From CAYGAW01 sp964347945 (lineage in GTDB: Bacteria; Chloroflexota; Anaerolineae; UBA7937; B3-Chlor), in contig CAYGAW010000081.1 in the NCBI GenBank assembly GCA_964347945.1, positions 1 to 19,900 of the forward strand: a stretch of 19,900 nucleotides of DNA, given 5' to 3'. How positions within the stretch are numbered: the first letter of the stretch is position 1; each line of letters opens with the position of its first letter. A program made the translations under genes and the position numbers. Shown in pieces: positions 1-6,892 of the stretch. The notes beneath the pieces are model-generated. The model had not been told where the DNA came from, searched no databases, and saw only the letters and a list, made by a program, of their open reading frames with translations.

Positions 1-1
1 G

Positions 2-133
2 CAGTCTTGCCAAACCAGTGTCGGCTATAGCCTCAACCGCACATTCCCAAGCCTGCGCAGCTCGCCGCCCACGAATGTCCCATACTGGCGCGTGCACAAA
101 CGCCGCTCTTCCCGACAACCTGCCCTGTTTCAC
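2..133 (-). CDS. Possible partial ORF at the left edge, unidentified
   Basis: From a GTG at 133 the minus strand stays open for 44 codons to the window edge, with peptide text such as AFVHAPVWDIRGRRAAQAWE near its middle. I do not recognise it. It begins exactly where the decayed third CTPGFWK copy loses its frame, so the start may be an artefact of that decay. There is no clear ribosome binding site. Open frames this short are common by chance in GC-rich DNA, so this is only a candidate for the end of a gene lying further left. Confidence 0.15.
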   Translation of the reverse strand, partial: MKQGRLSGRAAFVHAPVWDIRGRRAAQAWECAVEAIADTGLARL

Positions 134-172
134 AAGCCCGGCGTGGATCCCTCACCGCACGGCGGCGGCTTC
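121..172 (-). pseudogene. Decayed third copy of the CTPGFWK motif
   Basis: On the minus strand, 22 nt past the stop of the repeat protein, the DNA reads as PPPCGEG-S-TPGL followed by a stop, against PPPCGEG-C-TPGFWKQ in the two intact copies. The match is clear at nucleotide level: the plus-strand stretch 131-168 differs from 1171-1208 at only a few positions. One base is deleted in the codon pair for Phe-Trp, and the unit is out of frame with the upstream gene. This is a remnant of a former third domain, or the start of a decayed neighbouring paralogue. The match fades left of position 121. Confidence 0.7.
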
Positions 173-194
173 ACTCGCGCGCGCCGGCTAATGC

Positions 195-1370
195 CTAACC
201 GCACGGTGGTGGCTCACACGGCGCGTCGCACGGCGCGCATCCGTCAGGGCTGAATACGCAGTACTGGTTGTTTCTCGCGTCAAACTCCCTGTACCAGTAT
301 TTCAGCAGGCACTTATTGCCGGTATCGCAAGCCAGGGCAATCGCGTCGTTCACCAACCCAACGGTCTCCGATGGAGGCCGATGGTCCATGGTCGCGCCGT
401 TGAGCAAGCTCGCCACCGCTGCACGCAGCAGTATCCGCGCCTTCCCCCTGAAACCCTTGCCACCCTTGTAACCCAGCGCTTCGAGCAGCGTATCGGAGCC
501 AAATCGGCCCTCGAGACAATCAAGCTCGAATACATCCCCGAGCAAGGTGTCCGGCGAATACCCCGACCCCTCCCAGGCGTAGAAGTGCTGCTCCTGCTTC
601 CAGAAGCCGGGGGTGCATCCCTCGCCGCACGGTGGCGGCGGGCACGGCGGCCTACACGTCGGGCCACACGGCGGCTCACACGGTGGCCCGCACGGCGGCA
701 CGCATACAGCGTCGGGACTGAACACGCAGTACTGGTTGTTCTTGTCGTCAAAGTCCCCGTACCAGTACTCCAGCAGACACGTGTTACCGGTGTCGCAAGC
801 CAGGGCAAGCGCGTTGTTCACTTTGCGAATGTTGGCGTACGGAGGCTGGTGCCCCATGGTAGCACCGTTTAGCAGGCTGGCCACTGCCGCCCGCAGCAGG
901 TTGCGCACCTTCCCGTCGACGCCCTGGCCACCCTCGTAGTTCAGCGCGTCGAGCAGTGAATCGGGTTCCCCGTCGCCGTTCAAGTCCAGATCGCCGTCAG
1001 TAAGCAGGCACTCTGGAATCGCGTACACACCTTGGACCAAGAAGTTCCAGGGCTCAAATCCGAGATCCAGCCACGTGTCGCATTTCCAGTCTGGCATGGG
1101 GAACTTCCAATCTCCGTCATCCGCCACGCACAGTGCGGTCGGCCAGGCATAGAAGTGTTGCTCCTGCTTCCAGAAGCCCGGCGTGCACCCCTCAGCGCAC
1201 GGTGGCGGGGGGCACGGGTCACACGGCGGGGGGCACGGGGGGTCACACGGCTCCCCACACGGCCTGCATGCATCGTTGCCGGTCACGGGCTGCGCCGCGG
1301 CCGCCACGCTCACGACGAGCAAAGCCAACACAACGAGAATGCTAATCTTTGCTCTATTTCTCACGATCAT
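195..1370 (-). CDS. Secreted Cys/Pro-rich protein with two CTPGFWK domains
   Basis: 391 residues. Residues 1-26 form a Sec-type signal peptide: basic MIVRNRAK, then a Leu/Val core, then AAAAQ. A Cys/Pro linker (35-58) is followed by domain 1 (59-218), a second Cys/Pro linker (223-248), domain 2 (249-376) and a short Cys/Pro tail. Each domain opens with the same 15 residues, CTPGFWKQEQHFYAW (62-76 and 252-266), and shares LLRAAVASLLNGATM, a LACDTGN-CLL segment and NNQYCVFSPD. Domain 1 is about 30 residues longer and contains a DxDxNGDGxxD calcium-loop-like motif (125-137) that domain 2 lacks. The function is unknown; CTPGFWK-type motifs occur in extracellular proteins of unclear role. ATG at 1370 has GGGAGGAG only 2-4 nt upstream; GTG at codon 3 has a better spacing of about 8 nt and may be the true start. 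Confidence 0.75.
   Translation of the reverse strand: MIVRNRAKISILVVLALLVVSVAAAAQPVTGNDACRPCGEPCDPPCPPPCDPCPPPPCAEGCTPGFWKQEQHFYAWPTALCVADDGDWKFPMPDWKCDTWLDLGFEPWNFLVQGVYAIPECLLTDGDLDLNGDGEPDSLLDALNYEGGQGVDGKVRNLLRAAVASLLNGATMGHQPPYANIRKVNNALALACDTGNTCLLEYWYGDFDDKNNQYCVFSPDAVCVPPCGPPCEPPCGPTCRPPCPPPPCGEGCTPGFWKQEQHFYAWEGSGYSPDTLLGDVFELDCLEGRFGSDTLLEALGYKGGKGFRGKARILLRAAVASLLNGATMDHRPPSETVGLVNDAIALACDTGNKCLLKYWYREFDARNNQYCVFSPDGCAPCDAPCEPPPCG
237..626 (-). repeat. Second copy of the intragenic CTPGFWK domain
   Basis: This unit matches 717-1196 in protein and closely in DNA (compare plus-strand 240-355 with 715-830). It lacks the roughly 30-residue insert and the calcium-loop-like motif of the other copy. 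The high nucleotide similarity suggests a fairly recent duplication or gene conversion. Confidence 0.75.
717..1196 (-). repeat. First copy of the intragenic CTPGFWK domain
   Basis: N-terminal unit of the duplicated secreted protein, residues 59-218. It carries the extra segment with several Asp/Trp residues (PMPDWKCDTW...) and a DxDxNGDGxxD motif of the dockerin/EF-hand-loop type, directly before PDSLLDALNYEGG, which aligns with SDTLLEALGYKGG in copy two. Confidence 0.75.
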
Positions 1371-1478
1371 CTCCTCCCAATCTCCACCGAGGTTCGGCGA
1401 CCGGATTTCGTTCGGGGAACGTCATCCACCGCCACGAATAGACTTCGCCTTCCTACTTGGGTAATCAGCCTCTCCTCG

Positions 1479-1489
1479 TCACCTCCTTT
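1479..1489 (-). promoter_or_regulatory. Orphan perfect Shine-Dalgarno in the leader
   Basis: On the minus strand this reads AAAGGAGGTGA, an almost full-length match to the anti-Shine-Dalgarno sequence of 16S rRNA. No start codon lies at a usable distance; the next gene start is about 110 nt further on. It lies between the proposed promoter (1533-1562) and the repeat-protein gene. It may mark a lost leader peptide or be coincidental. Confidence 0.35.
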
Positions 1490-1510
1490 CCAAACACATC
1501 AGGGCAGGCA

Positions 1511-1525
1511 CTTGCGCCCCGCAAG
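1511..1525. repeat. Perfect inverted repeat CTTGCG-CCC-CGCAAG
   Basis: Six-bp arms around a 3-nt centre. It overlaps the -35 element of the plus-strand promoter and would lie in the early transcribed region of the minus-strand promoter, so an operator or a small RNA hairpin is possible. Confidence 0.4.
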
Positions 1526-1540
1526 CACTTCCTTTATAAT
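1512..1540 (+). promoter_or_regulatory. Sigma70-type promoter, plus strand
   Basis: TTGCGC (1512-1517), a 17-bp spacer, then a perfect TATAAT (1535-1540). The -35 is weak (3 of 6) but the -10 and spacing are ideal. Predicted transcription starts near 1547 and meets a strong terminator at 1576-1617 with no gene between. Confidence 0.45.
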
Positions 1541-1562
1541 AGAAATGCACGAGGGGTGTCGA
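1533..1562 (-). promoter_or_regulatory. Candidate promoter for the CTPGFWK protein
   Basis: Read on the minus strand: TCGACA (1562-1557, 5 of 6 to consensus), an 18-bp spacer, then TATAAA (1538-1533). The -10 overlaps the TATAAT of the plus-strand promoter, so the two would compete. It would give a leader of roughly 160 nt to the start at 1370. Confidence 0.35.
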
Positions 1563-1617
1563 CCGCCCTAAGTGCCCGGTCTCGGTCCTGCTACTACTAC
1601 CGAGACCGGTTTCTTTT
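1547..1617 (+). ncRNA. Candidate small RNA of about 70 nt
   Basis: It is bounded by the plus-strand promoter at 1512-1540 and the intrinsic terminator at 1576-1617. No ribosome binding site or sensible reading frame lies inside, and the hairpin makes up the 3' half. No match to a known RNA family is apparent to me. The alternative is a leaderless stub or read-through insulation for the neighbouring minus-strand gene. Confidence 0.3.
1576..1617 (+). terminator. Strong intrinsic terminator, plus strand
   Basis: A perfect 11-bp stem, CCGGTCTCGGT (1576-1586) with ACCGAGACCGG (1599-1609), a 12-nt loop, then TTTCTTTT. No plus-strand gene lies upstream, so it would end the candidate small RNA. Confidence 0.7.
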
Positions 1618-1621
1618 GATA

Positions 1622-1656
1622 ACTAAAGCAAAAACCGGCCTAGACTCGGCCGGTTT
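1622..1656 (-). terminator. Intrinsic terminator, minus strand
   Basis: A perfect 9-bp stem, AAACCGGCC (1632-1640) with GGCCGGTTT (1648-1656), and a 7-nt loop. Read on the minus strand it is followed by TTTTTGCTTTAG, so it would stop transcripts coming from the right before they reach the repeat-protein promoter. Confidence 0.6.
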
Positions 1657-1669
1657 CACTATTGGCTCC

Positions 1670-1702
1670 CTGAGGGCCAAGTGACCAATCAACAGCCCTC
1701 AG
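1670..1702. repeat. Inverted repeat CTGAGGGC/GCCCTCAG
   Basis: Perfect 8-bp arms at 1670-1677 and 1695-1702 with a 17-nt loop, directly next to the minus-strand terminator. There is no T-run, so its role is unclear. Confidence 0.35.
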
Positions 1703-2570
1703 TTCAACGCCGCCGATATGGATACGTCACGAGATAAAACTCAATACCTATATCCCTAGTGCCTCTAATCGCAGGCGTTTTCGCGCGTCCGTACCCCCTT
1801 CCCTGCCGCGCACTCCCATTATACACCATACCCGAGCTGCTGTCAAGGTCCCTGCCCGATGCGAATGGTTAAGATCCGGTTCAGGTCGCCCAAGGAGCCT
1901 GCGCCGCTGACATAGCGCCGAATCGTAGCGGCAGGCCGCCATGTGGCCATGGTTGCCTACATGGGACCGAAGGCTCGTAGCTCTTCATGACTTGATCGGG
2001 TGTGGACGATTCACCGGCTCACTGTTCGCCCGGTGGCGGTCACAGACCTGCCCTGTGGTGGCGCGCGAGGTAATAGTACCAATGGACTATAGACAGAAGC
2101 CAAGCTCCTCTATTATGATACCTTCAGAGAGTTCTAGCGGCTTCTATAGACTTCATCGCGCCCTGGGGACGCCTGCCACACTGGTAAGTGGCGGGTACCC
2201 AATGCCGGACAAAGCCTTCTGCGTCCCCTCCATCAGATCAAGACACCGACCGTCTTGGAGCATTCGGTAATCTTCCTGGCTAGAACGACGGAAGGTGATG
2301 GCTCCTAGAAATAGGGCCGACTCCTCGTTACTCGCGTAGACTCCGAGCGCTTCGTTGCGCCGCACGGCCTTATGAGCCGCAGCAACCGGACAAACCGAGC
2401 GAAGCCACTATTCAGAGCCACTTGATACGCCCAGGTCGGAGCTCCCTAACCTGATGTACAGGTCAAGACAGAATTTGCCGGTCAGCAAACCCGAAGCGCT
2501 GACTATCCCTCGCGCGGGATGGCCGTTGCGTTTTGCCGGCTTGCTAGCAGCGATCATCCTATTGAGTCAC

Positions 2571-2600
2571 TTGTCGGAATCGCGCCCAATATGATATAAG
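2571..2600 (+). promoter_or_regulatory. Candidate promoter for the secreted-protein pair
   Basis: TTGTCG (2571-2576), an 18-bp spacer and TATAAG (2595-2600), in an AT-rich patch that contrasts with the surroundings. A second possible -10, CATAAT, is at 2605-2610. It lies about 65 bp before the chosen start at 2667. Confidence 0.35.
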
Positions 2601-2666
2601 ATGGCATAATAGGATTTAGTACGGTATAGTAATATTGCCATGCCCAGGAATAGAGGCGGATTGAAT

Positions 2667-3749
2667 ATGAAGTGGCCATTCATGCCCTTCCTGATGGTTT
2701 GTGCGATCGCCGTCCTCATACTAACGGTCTGGCCGCTGTCCACCAGTCCCTCAGACGCCTACCGAGCCTTGGCGGTGCCCACCTTCACCCCCACGGATTT
2801 TTGCTATCTACCTCTGGTATTACACTCGGGCTCCACAGGATGGACAGGGTGCGATGAGAGCAGCTTCGGCACCATGCTCATACACGGTGATTCAGCTGAC
2901 TGGATTACCCCTGCAGACGTCTTGATTCATGCCAATGACCAGTTAGGAGTCAGAGGGATGACCGGTACGGGCGCGCCCTCAGAAGAAGTCAAGGACGAAT
3001 GGTTTGGCAGACTTCCTGGTTGGACGCGTTCGTTCATGAGAGGAACTTATGATACGCTGACGACCATACACTGGGCGGCAACCTCATTTGGCATGGAGAG
3101 TATGTATGAGTGTTTTGCCTACGGGCCGGAGAGCCCTCATCAGGCTGGTGAAGAGGCCTTGGATCCGGTCTATTGGGTGCCTCAGGCCGAGGCTCTGGCG
3201 GAAGAGGCCGGAAAATGCCTGATCTACGCACCAGCGGTTCGAGACTATGAGTACTTGTCCACACCCGAGGGTGAGAGCCAGCCAAGTAATGAGCTGCTAG
3301 CGACTCTCATCGCTCAAGTGGCTCCTCATGTGGACATCTGGATCGTGCAGCTCGGCAAATACCAGCCCTGGGTCGATCGGGGCTACGATGATAATGGCAA
3401 TCCCTATTCCATGGACGATCTCAGAAACTGGGTGACCCAGTGGGTTTCCTGGATAAAGGCGGCTAACCCCAGCACCGAAGTCTGGACGCAGCTGGGTATT
3501 GGCGTAGTAGATCCGATTCAAGACGAATGCCTGCCTCCCCAACCTGCAGAATACATACTGGAATTCCGAGAGGCGCTCATAAGCGCCGGCGTTGATGGCG
3601 TTTGGGTCATGCCATCACAGCCTTGCATGCCGTGTCCTCCATCGCCCTCTCCGGGCTTCATCTGCTCGACAGACCCGCAAGATAATGAGTACTATCGCCA
3701 ATCGTTAGCCAGACTTCAGAGCGCAATTGAAATCGCCTGCGGGCAGTGA
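2667..3749 (+). CDS. Secreted protein, putative barrel-like domain of unknown function
   Basis: About 360 residues from ATG at 2667, preceded by GAGGCGG at a 7-nt spacing; the ATG at 2640 has no ribosome binding site. Residues 1-31 form a hydrophobic signal segment (MKWPFMPFLMVCAIAVLIL). A YLPLVL motif follows at 47-52. The rest is one domain with alternating helix- and strand-like text: AEALAEEAGKCLIYAP, VAPHVDIWIVQLGKY, WVSWIKAANPSTEVWTQLGI, GVDGVWVMPS. This rhythm resembles TIM-barrel proteins of the glycoside-hydrolase type, but I cannot point to a certain catalytic pair. It is clearly paralogous to the N-terminal half of the next gene, which starts 10 nt after its stop, so the two are probably co-transcribed. 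Function unknown. Confidence 0.75.
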   Translation: MKWPFMPFLMVCAIAVLILTVWPLSTSPSDAYRALAVPTFTPTDFCYLPLVLHSGSTGWTGCDESSFGTMLIHGDSADWITPADVLIHANDQLGVRGMTGTGAPSEEVKDEWFGRLPGWTRSFMRGTYDTLTTIHWAATSFGMESMYECFAYGPESPHQAGEEALDPVYWVPQAEALAEEAGKCLIYAPAVRDYEYLSTPEGESQPSNELLATLIAQVAPHVDIWIVQLGKYQPWVDRGYDDNGNPYSMDDLRNWVTQWVSWIKAANPSTEVWTQLGIGVVDPIQDECLPPQPAEYILEFREALISAGVDGVWVMPSQPCMPCPPSPSPGFICSTDPQDNEYYRQSLARLQSAIEIACGQ

Positions 3750-3759
3750 CGAGGACAAT

Positions 3760-5955
3760 GTGCCAGAGATGAAGCTTGCTAGTGGAAGAGAATCCAAGAG
3801 AAAAAACGTCGTCAGTAGTCTTCTTCTTCTGTTCTTGACTCTCGCTCTTGTGTCGGGTGACGAAGCGATTTCTTATGGGGCGAGAGTCGATTTCAACAAC
3901 CAAGGTGCAGACCACAGCGTCTACCTGCCACTCGTACTAAAATCCGGGCATTCTGGCCCTTGGACAGATTGCTCGTTAAGTCGTTTGGGATCCGTCTTGA
4001 TAACCTGGCCAGATTTCGATGATTCCACTGGTCCAGAATTGCTGAGCCTTGCCCAAGATGGCTATGCGGGCCTGGCAGCTGCGACAACCTATACTGATGC
4101 CTTGGAGTATTTTCCCCAACTTGAAGGTTGGGATAAGGCCCAGGTCTGTAATCATCATGAGTGTCTCAGGACAAGAACGTCAAACTCGGTTCGTGATGGG
4201 CTGGCATATGACTATCTAGCTTATGACCCGGAGCGTCTTGGCGGTGTGCCGGATGAGGAGAAGTACAATCTGCCGTGGGCAACGCAGGAAGCCCGTGAGA
4301 TCGCCGATAGCGCCGGCAAGAAACTGATGATCAGCTACAGCACCGAACAGCTTCATCTGGAGGCCCTAGAAAGAGGCTTTGGTTGGGACAACCCAGGTGC
4401 TGTAGTTGAGTTGTTGGCCCCTTATGGTGACGCCTGGCTTATCCAGGCTGCCGATGAATACAACAATCCCAACAATCCAGATACAGGAGCCTATGGTCCG
4501 ATTCTCTCTCAAATGCACTATCCGCCGGGGCCTGAGTGGAGAGCCGAAGTGGCAAGATGGGTCGATTGGATCGAATCCGCCAATCCAGAGATTGAGATCT
4601 GGATTCAGTTAGCCCTGCACAGGATTGGTGTTGAAGGCGAGAACTACCCCAGCGCTGAGTTGCTCCTGGAGTACCGTGAATGGCTCGTCAACCCCCTATA
4701 CGGCCCGCCTTTGGTCGAGGGTGTCTACATCACATCGATCTATTCGTACCCTATAGATCCAGTCGTTGCCGACCAAGAAATGGAAGAGTCATTCCGCTTG
4801 GCCTGCAGGCCGGAATCGCCGCCTGGAGAAATCACCTTGGTTGAAGAAGGCTGGACCGACAGCAAATCGATTTCAGGCATAACTCTTGTGCCTGGCTACT
4901 ACTATCGAATCTATGAGAACTCTCGTTATCCTTGCGGTGCCCAGGGCAATCATCAATTCATCGTCTTGGATAGTAGCCCTGATGACACGACTCCCAAACA
5001 CTTGTTTGCTAAGTTCTTAGGTGGTGGAGTGGGATTCTGGTATTACGACGTCAACAACAATCGCGTCTATTTTCCTCATCAGAATGCAGTGGGACTCCTT
5101 AATGAGACACTCAACTATGGCTGGCTTTTCCGGACAAGCGTGAGTCAAGAGTTTGCCAACGGAGTCACCAAGAGATTCAGGGAAAATGGCGAGTTCAGAA
5201 TCCTGGCTGTCAGTTACTGTTCCCACGATCTCTATCACGGAAGAGGTGAATGTGACGACGTTGATGGTTTTTGCCGCTATGGCTACTTGGCAGCCATGGA
5301 CGCAGTGGATTATGTTCAGCACAACTTCAACACCGGCAGAACCATTACCTACGGTGGTTCTGCTGGGGCCGCGGGCTCCTTCTATATAGGTAAGGATCAA
5401 GACAATGTGGCAGGGATAATAATGGATTCCATGGCAGTAGACCTCGGCGCAATAGGAGATGCCTGTCTAGATGGAAGCAACGTCTTTGGCACCGATCACT
5501 CCAACTATCCTTGTTGTTGTCCTGAGCCAGACCCTCATGACGCCCCCTGGTGTCCTGATCCCTACAGAACCACGTGCATGGAAGTCTTGGCGTCCCGGAT
5601 TGGTTTCACTTTTGGCTGGGACGAGCCCTATCATTCTGTGCAGCGAGGCGAGGTTGACACACCTGTCTATCTGGTTTGGAACAACAACGATGCTTCGTCG
5701 CATGCTGGACTCCACTACTGGAACCTCCACAACACCCTGCAAACTGTTAATCCCGCAGGCAACTCGGTTGCCTGTAGGGTTTGCCTTCCAAACTCTAATC
5801 CTGGCACGCTCAATGTTTGTCTTGATGACTCACTTGAGAATCCCCAAGGTAGCTGCAGTTTGCATGTTCCCAGTGCCTATGATTACGACTACACCACATG
5901 GCTCGTTGAGGACATCTACAGCTGGGCACTTGCGCTGGTTAGCAACTCGGAGTGA
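3760..5955 (+). CDS. Secreted two-domain protein: barrel-like domain plus pectinacetylesterase/Notum-type hydrolase
   Basis: About 731 residues from GTG at 3760 (GAGG with 5-nt spacing). ATG at 3769 and an upstream TTG at 3727 are alternatives, the TTG overlapping the previous gene. A signal peptide (KRKNVVSSLLLLFLTLALVSG) is followed by YLPLVL (55-60). Residues about 70-355 repeat the domain of the preceding gene. Residues about 375-731 resemble pectinacetylesterase/Notum serine hydrolases: an oxyanion-type FLGGGVGFW (from 419), SYCSHDLYHG (from about 485), the nucleophile elbow GGSAGA with Ser534, a possible acid D644 in WNNNDASSH and a possible base H702 in SLH. The triad beyond Ser534 is inferred. 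Many cysteines suggest disulfides in an exported enzyme. The likely role is deacylation of an extracellular polymer or glycan. Confidence 0.7.
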   Translation: MPEMKLASGRESKRKNVVSSLLLLFLTLALVSGDEAISYGARVDFNNQGADHSVYLPLVLKSGHSGPWTDCSLSRLGSVLITWPDFDDSTGPELLSLAQDGYAGLAAATTYTDALEYFPQLEGWDKAQVCNHHECLRTRTSNSVRDGLAYDYLAYDPERLGGVPDEEKYNLPWATQEAREIADSAGKKLMISYSTEQLHLEALERGFGWDNPGAVVELLAPYGDAWLIQAADEYNNPNNPDTGAYGPILSQMHYPPGPEWRAEVARWVDWIESANPEIEIWIQLALHRIGVEGENYPSAELLLEYREWLVNPLYGPPLVEGVYITSIYSYPIDPVVADQEMEESFRLACRPESPPGEITLVEEGWTDSKSISGITLVPGYYYRIYENSRYPCGAQGNHQFIVLDSSPDDTTPKHLFAKFLGGGVGFWYYDVNNNRVYFPHQNAVGLLNETLNYGWLFRTSVSQEFANGVTKRFRENGEFRILAVSYCSHDLYHGRGECDDVDGFCRYGYLAAMDAVDYVQHNFNTGRTITYGGSAGAAGSFYIGKDQDNVAGIIMDSMAVDLGAIGDACLDGSNVFGTDHSNYPCCCPEPDPHDAPWCPDPYRTTCMEVLASRIGFTFGWDEPYHSVQRGEVDTPVYLVWNNNDASSHAGLHYWNLHNTLQTVNPAGNSVACRVCLPNSNPGTLNVCLDDSLENPQGSCSLHVPSAYDYDYTTWLVEDIYSWALALVSNSE

Positions 5956-6362
5956 AGCAGAGCCAATTCCCCTATCAGTGAAAACACAATCTGTGTGGTG
6001 AATCCCTAGAACTGGACACGTACGGTAGTTCAAGCACAATGAGCTCAGGAGGGGGAAAACCGCAGGTCAAGGCGACGCAAGCTCAAACGGCATTCCAAAG
6101 CACAAGTCGTCCTGTAAGAACTGACCGGTGTCAGAAGCAAAGGCCCGTGACTCTAGTGGAGCAGTCCCGTCGGCGCGCGTGCTTGCCGGAAAAGAACACC
6201 GACTGCGTCTTCGCCGTCCGCAGAATACCGCCTGACAATGCCGCATGTCTGCCTCTGCGTTGACCGCACCCTCAGACTGAACACGCTCACTCTCAAAGTC
6301 AACGGTGGCGCACATGCGCGAAAGAAGAAGAGAGGGGCTGCCATGGCAGCCTCTCTCCATAC
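5956..6362. other. Intergenic region, no convincing gene
   Basis: Several short open frames exist on both strands but none has a ribosome binding site or family-like text. There is a weak ACACA/TGTGT hairpin near 5983-5995 but no T-run, so I see no clear terminator for the esterase gene. The right end carries the palindrome listed separately. Confidence 0.5.
6318..6357 (-). terminator. Long palindrome, likely minus-strand terminator
   Basis: Arms of 13 bp (6330-6342 and 6345-6357) pair with one mismatch around CTGCCATGGCAG. On the minus strand the stem is followed by TTCTTCTTTC. It lies directly after the recombinase remnant and probably ended its transcript. Confidence 0.5.
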
Positions 6363-6824
6363 TTAGCGGGAGCGACGGGAGTCGTGTCGCGTTCTGGCGT
6401 CATATTCCTCAGTGCGAAAAGTGTCCCCCGCCAGATTTGTGCCGCCAAGTCGAAGAGCGGGGCGAACTCTGCCCGAGGCTACATCGCCACGATCGGACCC
6501 CTCGCGCCGGTCTCGGTAGTACCGCTTCCCCGAGGAGAAGCGCCCACGCATCGGCCACCCGCCTCGGGCGCACCGCGCCAGCCCGGACAAGGGATACTCG
6601 CGGCTGCCCTTGCGAGCCTTCATGCCGATGCCGCTCCGCCGCCTCCTACGTACCTCCCGAGCGCGGTTGAGAAGGCCCTCACTTACTATCGGCTCGCAGT
6701 GTCCTTCAAACCACGCTCCCTTGTACTGAACCTCCCCGAGGTAGAAGCGGTCTTGCAGCATTGCTGTCTCGGTGTCTTTGCTAAACAGTGCAAGCGCCCA
6801 AGAATCTGTACACTGCCCCGTGCC
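6363..6824 (-). pseudogene. Large serine recombinase remnant (recombinase domain and zinc ribbon)
   Basis: The frame reads FSKDTETAMLQDRFYLGEVQ, then a KGAWFEGHCEPIVSEG segment, an Arg-rich stretch, and YPLSGLARCARGGWPMRG followed by GKRYYRD. This matches the recombinase domain and zinc-ribbon start of large serine recombinases. The N-terminal resolvase catalytic domain is missing: the frame opens only after a TGA at 6825-6827, and a possible upstream piece (text LLRALEARGS) is in another frame around 6770-6892. The zinc ribbon shows CxxG where CxxC is expected, and the text after YYRD is no longer family-like. It is a non-functional relic of an integrative element. Confidence 0.75.
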
Positions 6825-6892
6825 TCAAGAGCCCGCAGTAGCTTTCGAAGAAAAAGAAAGCGGTTCTTCCTACCCGGAAGCACCGCAACCAC

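Larger units (their letters stand above)
1371..2666. other. Intergenic region without a convincing gene
   Basis: The first 330 bases hold promoters, palindromes and terminators listed separately. From 1705 to 2570 I see only short open frames without ribosome binding sites or recognisable protein text. The best is a minus-strand frame at 2153-2365 (GTG start, text such as LGVYASNEESALFLGAITF), which may be a worn gene fragment. A hairpin with 6-bp arms GTCAGC/GCTGAC lies at 2481-2503 and a weaker one at 2505-2520. The final 90 bases are AT-rich and promoter-like for the plus-strand gene at 2667. Confidence 0.5.

Noticed and set aside
381..1571. Long plus-strand open frames opposite the CTPGFWK gene
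   Set aside because: Shadow frames caused by GC-rich Cys/Pro codons; no signal peptide, ribosome binding site or family text, while the minus strand has clear domains.
1748..2365. Small open frames on both strands between 1748 and 2365
   Set aside because: They overlap one another, lack start signals and show no family-like text; kept only as a possible worn fragment in the intergenic entry.
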